Positions 1 through 5,279 of a stretch of DNA of 11,017 nucleotides are shown piece after piece. A model generated the notes under the pieces. That model saw only the letters and a list, made by a program, of their open reading frames with translations. It was not told the DNA's origin and did no database searches. The first letter of the stretch is position 1, and each line of letters starts with the position of its first letter. Source of the stretch: Muribaculaceae bacterium (GTDB taxonomy: Bacteria; Bacteroidota; Bacteroidia; Bacteroidales; Muribaculaceae). The translations under genes were made by a program, and so were the position numbers. The DNA lies in contig VSPW01000049.1 in NCBI GenBank assembly GCA_009775535.1, positions 1-11,017 on the forward strand, written 5' to 3'.

Positions 1-372
1 CCCACCGTCCGTAAGCTCCACTATGAAGTCCTTGCCCTTTGAAAGGCCGCCGTCAGCGCCAAGTTCTGTATAAATGGACGCATCGTATACGCCGTACTTG
101 GCCGAGGCACGGGCTGTCCCTATCACCGTTCCTGGCAGCAGGCCGGGCGAAGGGCTGTCGATGGCCACTATCTCATAGTTGCCGCGGGAAGTGGCCCGTA
201 TGCCCAGTACTGATTCCTCCGATGAAAGTTGCCACAGGCCCTCTATAGGATCTGGCACACGCCCTTCCATGCCCTGGGCTATCTCCAGTGCATGCCCCTG
301 TATCGGAGGCTGGGCGCTTGCCGCATCAAGGCATGCCGTCAATGCCATTGCTATGGACACCATTCTGTACAT
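1..372 (-). CDS. Secreted protein of unknown function (partial, C-terminus beyond left edge)
   Basis: The reverse strand is open for 124 codons from an ATG at 372 to base 1, with no stop, so the C-terminus lies outside the window. The first 20 residues look like a Sec signal peptide: MYRMVS, a short hydrophobic stretch (IAMALTACL), then a cleavage-like ending DAASA before QPP. There is no lipobox cysteine in the right place, so a periplasmic or secreted soluble protein is likelier than a lipoprotein. The mature part contains GLWQLSSEE (about 45-53), a glycine/proline-rich turn SPSPGLLPG (about 73-81) and a KGKDFIVEL strand (about 112-120), which suggests a small beta-rich domain. I do not recognise the family. 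It lies behind the MIPS terminator and has its own promoter-like sequence, so it is probably not part of the inositol-lipid transcript. The next in-frame ATG is at 363 but would remove the only positive charge of the signal peptide. Confidence 0.7.
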   Translation of the reverse strand, partial: MYRMVSIAMALTACLDAASAQPPIQGHALEIAQGMEGRVPDPIEGLWQLSSEESVLGIRATSRGNYEIVAIDSPSPGLLPGTVIGTARASAKYGVYDASIYTELGADGGLSKGKDFIVELTDGG

Positions 373-377
373 GCATG

Positions 378-407
378 CAAATATACCCAACACCAGTCAT
401 ATCCGCA
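378..407 (-). promoter_or_regulatory. Bacteroidetes-type promoter for the secreted protein gene
   Basis: Read on the minus strand, TATATTTG (385 to 378) matches the Bacteroidetes -7 consensus TAnnTTTG. A TTG (407 to 405) stands 19 bp upstream as the -33 element. The expected transcription start falls within a few bases of the ATG at 372, so the transcript would be leaderless or almost so. The MIPS terminator just upstream makes an independent promoter here reasonable. Confidence 0.45.
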
Positions 408-418
408 AGCGCAACGGC

Positions 419-455
419 AAAAAAAATCAAGCCCGTGCTCACGCGCGGGCTTGAT
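419..455 (-). terminator. Intrinsic terminator after MIPS
   Basis: On the minus strand, ATCAAGCCCG (455 to 446) pairs perfectly over 10 bp with CGGGCTTGAT (435 to 426) around a 10-nt loop. An eight-T tract follows at once (426 to 419). It begins about 30 nt past the MIPS stop codon. There is no T tract on the plus-strand side, so it works in one direction only. Confidence 0.92.
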
Positions 456-485
456 GGAAAGATATGCAAATGTTAAATATGGAGT

Positions 486-1793
486 TTAGTCGATTTCCTC
501 GTCAGCCTCGTAGCCGCCCATCTCGCGGATGGCGTTCTTCAGCATCACATACTGCTGGAACAGGTGGTTGATGGGCACTTCACCCTCGGTATAGTCATGC
601 ATCGGGCTCTTCAGGAAGAAGCTCAGGAAGCGCTGGATGCCGCTGCGGCCTGCGCGTGCTGCAACGTCGCTGAGCAGTACCAGGTCAAGGCAGAGGGGCG
701 CGGCAAGGATAGAGTCGCGGCAGAGGAAGTTGATCTTTATCTGCATCGGGTAGCCCATCCAGCCGAAGATGTCGATATTGTCCCATCCCTCCTTGTTGTC
801 GTTGCGCGGGGGATAGTAGTTGATGCGTACCTTGTGGTAGTAGTCGGTGTACAGGTCAGGCTGGTCTTCGGGTACAAGGATTGACTCCAGTGTCGAGAGC
901 TTTGACACTTCCTTGGTGCGGAAGTTGGCGGGCTCGTCAAGCACAAGGCCGTCACGGTTGCCCAGGATGTTTGTAGAGAACCATCCGCTCAGGCCGAGGC
1001 AACGTGTGCCGATGATGGGGGCGAAGCCGGATTTCACCAGTGTCTGGCCGGTCTTGAAGTCCTTGCCGGCGATAGGCATGCCGGTCTTGGCGCTAAGTTC
1101 CCACATTGCAGGGATATCCACAGTTGTGTTGGGTGCACCCATGATGAAGGGGCATCCTTCGCTGAGGGCGGCATATGCATAGCACATTGATGGGGCGATG
1201 TGCTCCTTGTCGTCAGCCTTCATGGCTGCCTCAAGCGCCTCCAGTGTGCCGTGTACCTCATTGTCTACAGGCACGTATACCTCGGTAGAGGCGGCCCATA
1301 GCACCACCACGCGGTCAAGGCCGTTTTCTGCCTTGAAGTTGCGGATGTCGGCACGGAGCTGTTCGGTCATGTCCCAGCGGTCCTTCACAGTCTTCACGTT
1401 GTTGCCGTCAAGGCGCTTTGCATAATTGTGGTCGAATGCGGCCTTGAGGGGCTTGATGGCTTCAAGCTCGTCCCTTACAGGGTTTATGTCTTTTTCCTTG
1501 AGCACCTCGCAGTTGATGGCGCTCTCGTATGCATTGGCAGGATATACGTCCCATGCGCCGAAAACGATGTCGTCAAGCTTGGCCATGGGCACGATCTCAT
1601 TGTATTTCAGGTATTTCTTTTCAGCGCCGCGGCCGACACGTATTTTGTCGTACTGTGTCATTGAACCTACCGGTTTGGCCAGGCCCTTGCGGGCCATGAG
1701 CACGCCTGTCATGAATGTGGAGGTAACTGCGCCTAGGCCCACTACCATCACACCGAGTTTGCCCTCAGCGGGCTTAACGTTGGTTTTAGTCAT
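486..1793 (-). CDS. ino1: myo-Inositol-1-phosphate synthase (MIPS)
   Basis: A 435-residue cytoplasmic enzyme that converts D-glucose 6-phosphate to 1L-myo-inositol 1-phosphate with bound NAD, the first committed step towards inositol lipids. The N-terminus has a Rossmann-type dinucleotide motif, VVGLGAVTST (17-26). The catalytic half has the family signatures GAPNTTVDIP (219-228), KDFKTGQT (244-251), NILGNRDGLVL (275-285) with nearby SKLSTLESIL, and KINFLCRDSILAAP (353-366), which carries the conserved lysine. The length lies between the short actinobacterial/archaeal forms and the long eukaryotic ones. The start ATG at 1793 has no Shine-Dalgarno sequence, as is usual in this phylum. It is downstream of and co-oriented with the lipid synthase operon, but 189 bp separate it from the PAP2 gene and a promoter-like sequence lies in that gap. 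In B. thetaiotaomicron the equivalent gene sits in a similar inositol-lipid cluster (family knowledge). No lesion is visible. Confidence 0.95.
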   Translation of the reverse strand: MTKTNVKPAEGKLGVMVVGLGAVTSTFMTGVLMARKGLAKPVGSMTQYDKIRVGRGAEKKYLKYNEIVPMAKLDDIVFGAWDVYPANAYESAINCEVLKEKDINPVRDELEAIKPLKAAFDHNYAKRLDGNNVKTVKDRWDMTEQLRADIRNFKAENGLDRVVVLWAASTEVYVPVDNEVHGTLEALEAAMKADDKEHIAPSMCYAYAALSEGCPFIMGAPNTTVDIPAMWELSAKTGMPIAGKDFKTGQTLVKSGFAPIIGTRCLGLSGWFSTNILGNRDGLVLDEPANFRTKEVSKLSTLESILVPEDQPDLYTDYYHKVRINYYPPRNDNKEGWDNIDIFGWMGYPMQIKINFLCRDSILAAPLCLDLVLLSDVAARAGRSGIQRFLSFFLKSPMHDYTEGEVPINHLFQQYVMLKNAIREMGGYEADEEID

Positions 1794-1917
1794 GTTATTG
1801 ATAAATATGGGTTAATTGTCCTTTTTTTCTTTTGCCAGTAATATGATGGCTGGAAATTTGTGCGGTAAAAGTACATATACTTTTTTGATTGTGAAATTAT
1901 TCCTATAATAATCTTAG

Positions 1918-1953
1918 CAAAAATATGTAATATTTACCTAAAAATGCGACAAA
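1918..1953 (-). promoter_or_regulatory. Possible promoter for MIPS
   Basis: On the minus strand, TATTTTTG (1925 to 1918) is a perfect match to the -7 consensus TAnnTTTG. The nearest TTTG (1953 to 1950) is 24 bp upstream, longer than the usual 19-21 bp. The region is A+T-rich and would give a leader of about 120 nt. I see no terminator hairpin after the PAP2 gene, so read-through from the upstream operon may also feed MIPS. Confidence 0.35.
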
Positions 1954-1982
1954 TATGTGAATTATGACTAATTATCGGTGGA

Positions 1983-2966
1983 TTATGTGTGTTGTTTGTT
2001 AATTTTTGTGTAGTGGGGTGCTGGGCTTATATATGAAGCGTATTTCGACATGAAGCTGGCGAACGGTTTCAGCCTCATTAGCCCGTATTCAAATATCACG
2101 TAGCCAAGGAAAGATACCCCTATACCTAGAAGCACATCTATGACGTAGTGGTGTGATGTGTAAACGGCTGTGAACCATATGCCAGCACTTATCAAGGCTA
2201 GCGCCGCCCTCATCCATGCCGGGCATTTTGCGCGCAGGGAGTATATGAACGCTATCAGCACATATGCCGAATGCAGCGAAGGCACGGCAGCGAATACATT
2301 TGCATTGCGGGAATACAGGCCCTCAAACACTTTCCATCCTGTGATTTCACCGAATCCGGCAAGCCCGGCCACGTTGCCTCCGGTATCCATTATAGGCTCG
2401 AACCCATATTGGGCCACATACCATGGCGGCGCGGCAGGATGGATATAGTATCCGGCAAACCCAAGCAGGTTTACAAGCAGGAACACAATGGCGAAATGGA
2501 GGTATTCGCGGCGCTGGCCTACGGCATACAGCCACAGCCCGAATGCTATGGGCACAGGCACCCAGCAGAGGTAGAACACACCTCCAAGGAAGTCCATCCA
2601 CCTGGTGGTGTGCGCTCCCAGGTACTCGTTGGGCGTCATTATTCCGCCCGATGCGCCGGCAATGCCGAAGAGCGACTTCTCGGCATTGTATATGCCCTCT
2701 ATGTCAATGGGGTTTACCTCATAGTTGGGCACTATGTTCATCCAGTCGTAGGATATGCCGAACACGGCAAACGGCAGCAGCGCCACCACAAGCCTCTTTG
2801 CGCTTCCACCGGCTAGGAATAGGGCCGCTATGCACCCTGCCAGGATGAAATGCTCGGGGCGCATCCCCACAAATAAAGCTGTGACGGCGAGCCACAGTAT
2901 TATAGATGCCACAAGGGCGCAGGCCTCCTTTTTGGAAAGCCTTGATTTATGTCTTACCGGAGGCAT
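1983..2966 (-). CDS. AUR1-like PAP2 membrane enzyme, likely inositol-phosphorylceramide synthase
   Basis: A 327-residue polytopic membrane protein with roughly six or more hydrophobic segments (for example about 17-34, 39-54, 56-72, 127-147, 156-175, 252-270, 275-294). It carries the lipid phosphatase/transferase motifs of the PAP2 superfamily in AUR1-like form: HPAAPPWY (176-183), VPSLHSA (228-234) with H232, and SHHYVIDVLLG (271-281) with H273 and D277 spaced as HxxxD. These are the expected catalytic histidines and aspartate. AUR1-type enzymes move phosphoinositol from phosphatidylinositol to ceramide, releasing diacylglycerol, and Bacteroidales make sphingolipids. The position one base after the CDP-alcohol phosphatidyltransferase and just before MIPS supports inositol-lipid use. 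A plain lipid phosphatase acting on phosphatidylinositol phosphate is the main alternative, and one enzyme could do both. The start ATG at 2966 follows the upstream stop codon by a single base, implying translational coupling. Confidence 0.82.
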   Translation of the reverse strand: MPPVRHKSRLSKKEACALVASIILWLAVTALFVGMRPEHFILAGCIAALFLAGGSAKRLVVALLPFAVFGISYDWMNIVPNYEVNPIDIEGIYNAEKSLFGIAGASGGIMTPNEYLGAHTTRWMDFLGGVFYLCWVPVPIAFGLWLYAVGQRREYLHFAIVFLLVNLLGFAGYYIHPAAPPWYVAQYGFEPIMDTGGNVAGLAGFGEITGWKVFEGLYSRNANVFAAVPSLHSAYVLIAFIYSLRAKCPAWMRAALALISAGIWFTAVYTSHHYVIDVLLGIGVSFLGYVIFEYGLMRLKPFASFMSKYASYISPAPHYTKINKQHT

Positions 2967-2967
2967 A

Positions 2968-3687
2968 TTACTGTCTTGTCATTTTGCGGCGGCAATGGTT
3001 CAGGCGAGCTATGGCCGTAAGGTTGGCGAAGACAGCGATGATGCCCATTGCAACGGACAGTATCACAGTCGCGTCGAAGCCGCCACCCATGCATTGGCCT
3101 GTGATCCCGCACGACATTGCGGCCACAGCAGTGACAACCACGCGTTCGGGACGTTGCATGAACCCGATCTTGCACTCGATGCCAAGGCCCTCGGCACGTG
3201 CCCGCACATAGCTTACCATAAGTGACCCTACCAGGGCTATGAACGTTATGAGAGCGCCGGTGGGATGCCCGGTCATGATCATATAGTAGCTTATGCCACC
3301 CAGGGTGAACATCTCGCAGTAACGGTCCAGCACCGAATCATACATGGCCCCGTATGTCGATGCCATATTGCCCAGGCGCGCCACCTGTCCGTCAAGCATG
3401 TCAAACAGGGAGAAGACGATGATCAATATCCCTGACAGTGTGACCATCCCGTATTGGTAGTCCAGAGGGGTGGCCATATATCCGGCGCAGCAAAGCACTG
3501 CCGCCGCCGCAAGGTTGCCAATGAACCCGATGGTGGTCACTATGTTAGGTGTGACCCCCATTTTTATCATGGCCCGTACTGCCGGGTTGATTATCGCATA
3601 GATGAGTTGCTGTAGCCCGTCGCGTTTCGCCTTTACCGCCGATTTGGTTCCGGACAGGCTGCCCTTGGTTTCTTTATTATCTTCCAC
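2968..3687 (-). CDS. CDP-alcohol phosphatidyltransferase, likely phosphatidylinositol-phosphate synthase
   Basis: A 239-residue integral membrane enzyme with the complete CDP-alcohol phosphotransferase signature D96-x2-D99-G100-x2-A103-R104-x8-G113-x3-D117-x3-D121. These aspartates bind the divalent metals and CDP-diacylglycerol and activate the acceptor hydroxyl. The family makes phospholipids by replacing CMP on CDP-diacylglycerol with an alcohol. Here the acceptor is probably inositol 1-phosphate, because MIPS is encoded nearby. SYVRARAEGLG (159-169) and RPERVV (179-184) resemble the actinobacterial PI-phosphate synthase/PgsA branch. A phosphatidylglycerophosphate synthase role is less likely given the neighbours. 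The start codon is GTG at 3687: no in-frame ATG lies between it and the upstream in-frame stop, and the first internal ATG (residue 40) would delete the conserved N-terminal helix. It lies 36 bp after the gtrA-like gene and 1 bp before the PAP2 gene. Confidence 0.85.
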   Translation of the reverse strand: MEDNKETKGSLSGTKSAVKAKRDGLQQLIYAIINPAVRAMIKMGVTPNIVTTIGFIGNLAAAAVLCCAGYMATPLDYQYGMVTLSGILIIVFSLFDMLDGQVARLGNMASTYGAMYDSVLDRYCEMFTLGGISYYMIMTGHPTGALITFIALVGSLMVSYVRARAEGLGIECKIGFMQRPERVVVTAVAAMSCGITGQCMGGGFDATVILSVAMGIIAVFANLTAIARLNHCRRKMTRQ

Positions 3688-3723
3688 TTCTGCTGTAATA
3701 TTGTTATATCGTCTCTATTAGTA

Positions 3724-4230
3724 TCAATCCTTGCGCCCGAACAGACGTTCGACATATACGTCGAAAGCTACGGAGCGGTACACAAAATATTTCTGCATAA
3801 GGAAATTCCATGCCAGCGACACCACCAACGATGTAAAGATTCGTGAGGCGGCATAGCAGCCGTCGTCCGAGAATCCCATATGCGCGAAGAACTCCGACCC
3901 AGACATCAGGTTGTAGAGCATCGATGTGCCGTAAGTGTTAAGCAGCAGGCTGCCTGTCCATATGAGGATATATTTTACGGCCACCGCACGCTTGCTCACC
4001 CCCTTGGCGTGGAACGTGAACCGGTAGTTGATTATGCAGTTGATTATACCGCCGGCCACAGCGCCTATGCCGGTGGACAGTCCGGTGGACAGTCCGACCC
4101 ATGAGAACAGCACGAACCCTAGGCCAAGGTCCACCCACGATGCAGCCTGGGCGGCGACGGAAGACCTCAGGAACATGAAAAGTCCGCCTCCGTTTATGAG
4201 TTTGTCCTTTGCTTTGTTCAGTGTTTTCAT
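3724..4230 (-). CDS. GtrA-family small membrane protein
   Basis: A 168-residue protein with four predicted membrane segments (about 21-45, 50-68, 86-108, 128-147) and the two typical GtrA landmarks: NYRFTF at the end of segment 2 (68-73) and WNFLMQKYFVYR at the end of segment 4 (141-152). GtrA-like proteins are thought to help move or present polyprenyl- or lipid-linked sugars across the inner membrane in O-antigen or cell-envelope modification; direct biochemistry is sparse. Inside an inositol-lipid operon it may act on an inositol lipid or a glycosylated derivative, which is inference. The ATG overlaps the stop of the ATP-grasp gene as ATGA, so the two should be translationally coupled. The gene contains two small 12-bp-period duplications giving GLSTGLSTG and IINCIIN at the segment 1-2 region, without breaking the frame. 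Confidence 0.8.
   Translation of the reverse strand: MKTLNKAKDKLINGGGLFMFLRSSVAAQAASWVDLGLGFVLFSWVGLSTGLSTGIGAVAGGIINCIINYRFTFHAKGVSKRAVAVKYILIWTGSLLLNTYGTSMLYNLMSGSEFFAHMGFSDDGCYAASRIFTSLVVSLAWNFLMQKYFVYRSVAFDVYVERLFGRKD
4027..4050. repeat. Imperfect 12-bp tandem repeat within the gtrA-like gene
   Basis: GTTGATTATGCA is followed by GTTGATTATACC, two 12-bp units identical at the first nine positions. On the coding strand they give the repeated IIN in GGIINCIIN. The frame is kept because the unit is a multiple of three. Confidence 0.7.
4070..4096. repeat. Perfect 12-bp tandem duplication within the gtrA-like gene
   Basis: CCGGTGGACAGT occurs twice in a row (4070-4081 and 4082-4093), followed by three further matching bases. 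It encodes GLSTGLSTG near the turn between membrane segments 1 and 2. The perfect copies look like a recent replication-slippage product, and loss or gain of a unit would stay in frame. Confidence 0.9.
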
Positions 4231-5069
4231 TTCCGGTTCTTTATTTCACCTATTACAGACTTGGCTATGGCGGTGGATGCCTGCACGCGGCAAGGGGCGA
4301 ACGATGGCCAATCGTTGAAGTCTATTATGCGCAGGTCTCCGTCCGGGGACAGTATGCATTCCCCGCCGTACACCTGTATGTTCAGTTCCGATGCCGCATG
4401 CTGGGCCATTTCCTTCAGCCGGGGCTCTATCGACAGCCGTGTCTCCGTGGCCGGATGGGTAGTGGCCGGATGCATGGGGAAAAACCAGAAGAAGAAAGGG
4501 ATGCCGCACACCCCATAGAACTGTACAAGCTCGCCTTCGAGGTGGCGCTGTATCACCGCCCGCGGTATGCCGCGCAGGAAATATTCCTGAACCAGTTCCT
4601 GGGCCTCCTCGGCACGCCTTACATAGCTCACGTCCTCCTTGTGCTGTGTGTGCTTGTCGCCGCGCTTTATCCAGCATTGCGATATGCCGGCTTTGGCCAG
4701 CTTTTCACGTACAGCAGTGTCCGTGTCCACCACCATCGAGTCGGGGTATGGTATGTTGCTGCCAACCAATATCCTGGTTAGCCGTTCCCTGATGCAGTTC
4801 TCTATCCCGTATCCTGAGTTTATGACAAGGCGGCCGGAATCTTCCGCGCGCTGTAGCCATTCGATTGACCGCGGCTCCCGGCACATGTTTATTATCGTGT
4901 CCTCGCCTACCGCGCCTGCCGCAAGCTGCTCCTCGGAATACATGTTGACCTCACAGCCGCGCTTGCGCAGCTGGTCGGCCACCAGGTTGAGTATGGCGGC
5001 ATCATTGCCTATATGGTTTGGCGAATATATGCCCGCCCGCAGTACTGCGGCTATCTTTATTTCGGCCAT
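4227..5069 (-). CDS. ATP-grasp enzyme of unknown substrate
   Basis: A 280-residue soluble protein with the order of features expected for an ATP-grasp ligase or kinase: an N-terminal alpha/beta substrate domain (1-95, with INSGYGIENC at 83-92), a lysine in IKRGD (134-138) likely contacting ATP, HLEGELVQFYGV (176-187) in the nucleotide-binding region, and a C-terminal metal-binding segment IIDFNDWPSF (248-257), where D250 and N252 are the probable magnesium ligands. There is no signal peptide or membrane segment. ATP-grasp enzymes usually join a carboxylate to an amine or thiol through an acyl phosphate, but the fold also includes inositol-phosphate kinases of the ITPK type. It is the first gene of the inositol-lipid operon, directly behind the promoter and coupled to the gtrA-like gene by an ATGA overlap, so its substrate may be an inositol phosphate or a lipid head group. 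That assignment is inference; the family call is firm, the function unknown. Confidence 0.75.
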   Translation of the reverse strand: MAEIKIAAVLRAGIYSPNHIGNDAAILNLVADQLRKRGCEVNMYSEEQLAAGAVGEDTIINMCREPRSIEWLQRAEDSGRLVINSGYGIENCIRERLTRILVGSNIPYPDSMVVDTDTAVREKLAKAGISQCWIKRGDKHTQHKEDVSYVRRAEEAQELVQEYFLRGIPRAVIQRHLEGELVQFYGVCGIPFFFWFFPMHPATTHPATETRLSIEPRLKEMAQHAASELNIQVYGGECILSPDGDLRIIDFNDWPSFAPCRVQASTAIAKSVIGEIKNRK

Positions 5070-5101
5070 TTGTAGGTAGCATTGAGGTCATTAAGAGTCC
5101 A

Positions 5102-5121
5102 TACGGCCACGTCAGGCCGTA
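5102..5121 (-). other. Hairpin in the 5' leader of the ATP-grasp operon
   Basis: TACGGCC (5102-5108) pairs with GGCCGTA (5115-5121) around a six-base loop ACGTCA. It lies just downstream of the predicted start site of the minus-strand operon, at the very 5' end of its leader of about 55 nt. No T tract follows on either strand, so it is not a terminator. It could stabilise the mRNA or be an operator. Confidence 0.55.
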
Positions 5122-5128
5122 AAACGCG

Positions 5129-5160
5129 CAAATTTAGCAAATATTTCTTATTTGTACAAA
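5129..5160 (-). promoter_or_regulatory. Promoter of the inositol-lipid operon
   Basis: On the minus strand, TTTG (5160 to 5157), a 20-bp spacer and TAAATTTG (5136 to 5129) match the Bacteroidetes -33/-7 consensus at every fixed base with ideal spacing. The predicted start is near 5123-5126, about 55 nt before the ATP-grasp ATG at 5069. Confidence 0.75.
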
Positions 5161-5161
5161 T
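5150..5161. promoter_or_regulatory. 12-bp perfect palindrome over the -33 box (candidate operator)
   Basis: ATTTGTACAAAT is a perfect inverted repeat that contains the -33 TTTG of the leftward operon. A dimeric regulator bound here would occlude sigma factor contact. Whether the adjacent LuxR-type regulator or another protein binds it cannot be told from the sequence. Confidence 0.4.
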
Positions 5162-5242
5162 CAACTGATTATCACAGGATACAGAATGTCCCCGTTGGCA
5201 AATATCCTACTTTTAGGTATGGTGGCGTTGGTTTTTTTAGAG

Positions 5243-5250
5243 TAATTTTG
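5243..5250 (+). promoter_or_regulatory. -7 element for the regulator gene
   Basis: TAATTTTG matches TAnnTTTG exactly, but no TTTG stands 19-21 bp upstream, so the -33 contact would be weak and the promoter may need an activator. The predicted start near 5255-5258 rules out the GTG at 5253 as start codon and leaves a leader of about 22-25 nt before the ATG at 5280. Confidence 0.5.
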
Positions 5251-5279
5251 TAGTGTGGTTCAAAAAGAGCGGCACGATT

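Noticed and set aside
39..1815. Several plus-strand open frames opposite MIPS and the secreted protein
   Set aside because: They mirror coding minus-strand genes with recognisable protein motifs, are low-complexity or basic shadows, and have no promoter or family resemblance.
2170..5079. Plus-strand open frames opposite the PAP2, CDP-alcohol transferase, GtrA and ATP-grasp genes
   Set aside because: The minus-strand frames contain intact catalytic motifs; the opposite frames are G+C-driven shadows.
5102..5121. Hairpin as an intrinsic terminator between the divergent units
   Set aside because: No T tract follows on either strand, and it sits just downstream of a good promoter.
5176..5208. 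Inverted repeat AGGATA / TATCCT with 21-bp spacer upstream of the regulator
   Set aside because: Six-base arms with a long spacer are expected by chance in A+T-rich DNA; only the right arm recurs near the receptor promoter.
5253..5279. GTG at 5253 as start of the regulator, adding nine residues
   Set aside because: It lies at or before the transcription start predicted from the -7 box at 5243-5250, and ATG 5280 begins right before the conserved N-terminal domain.
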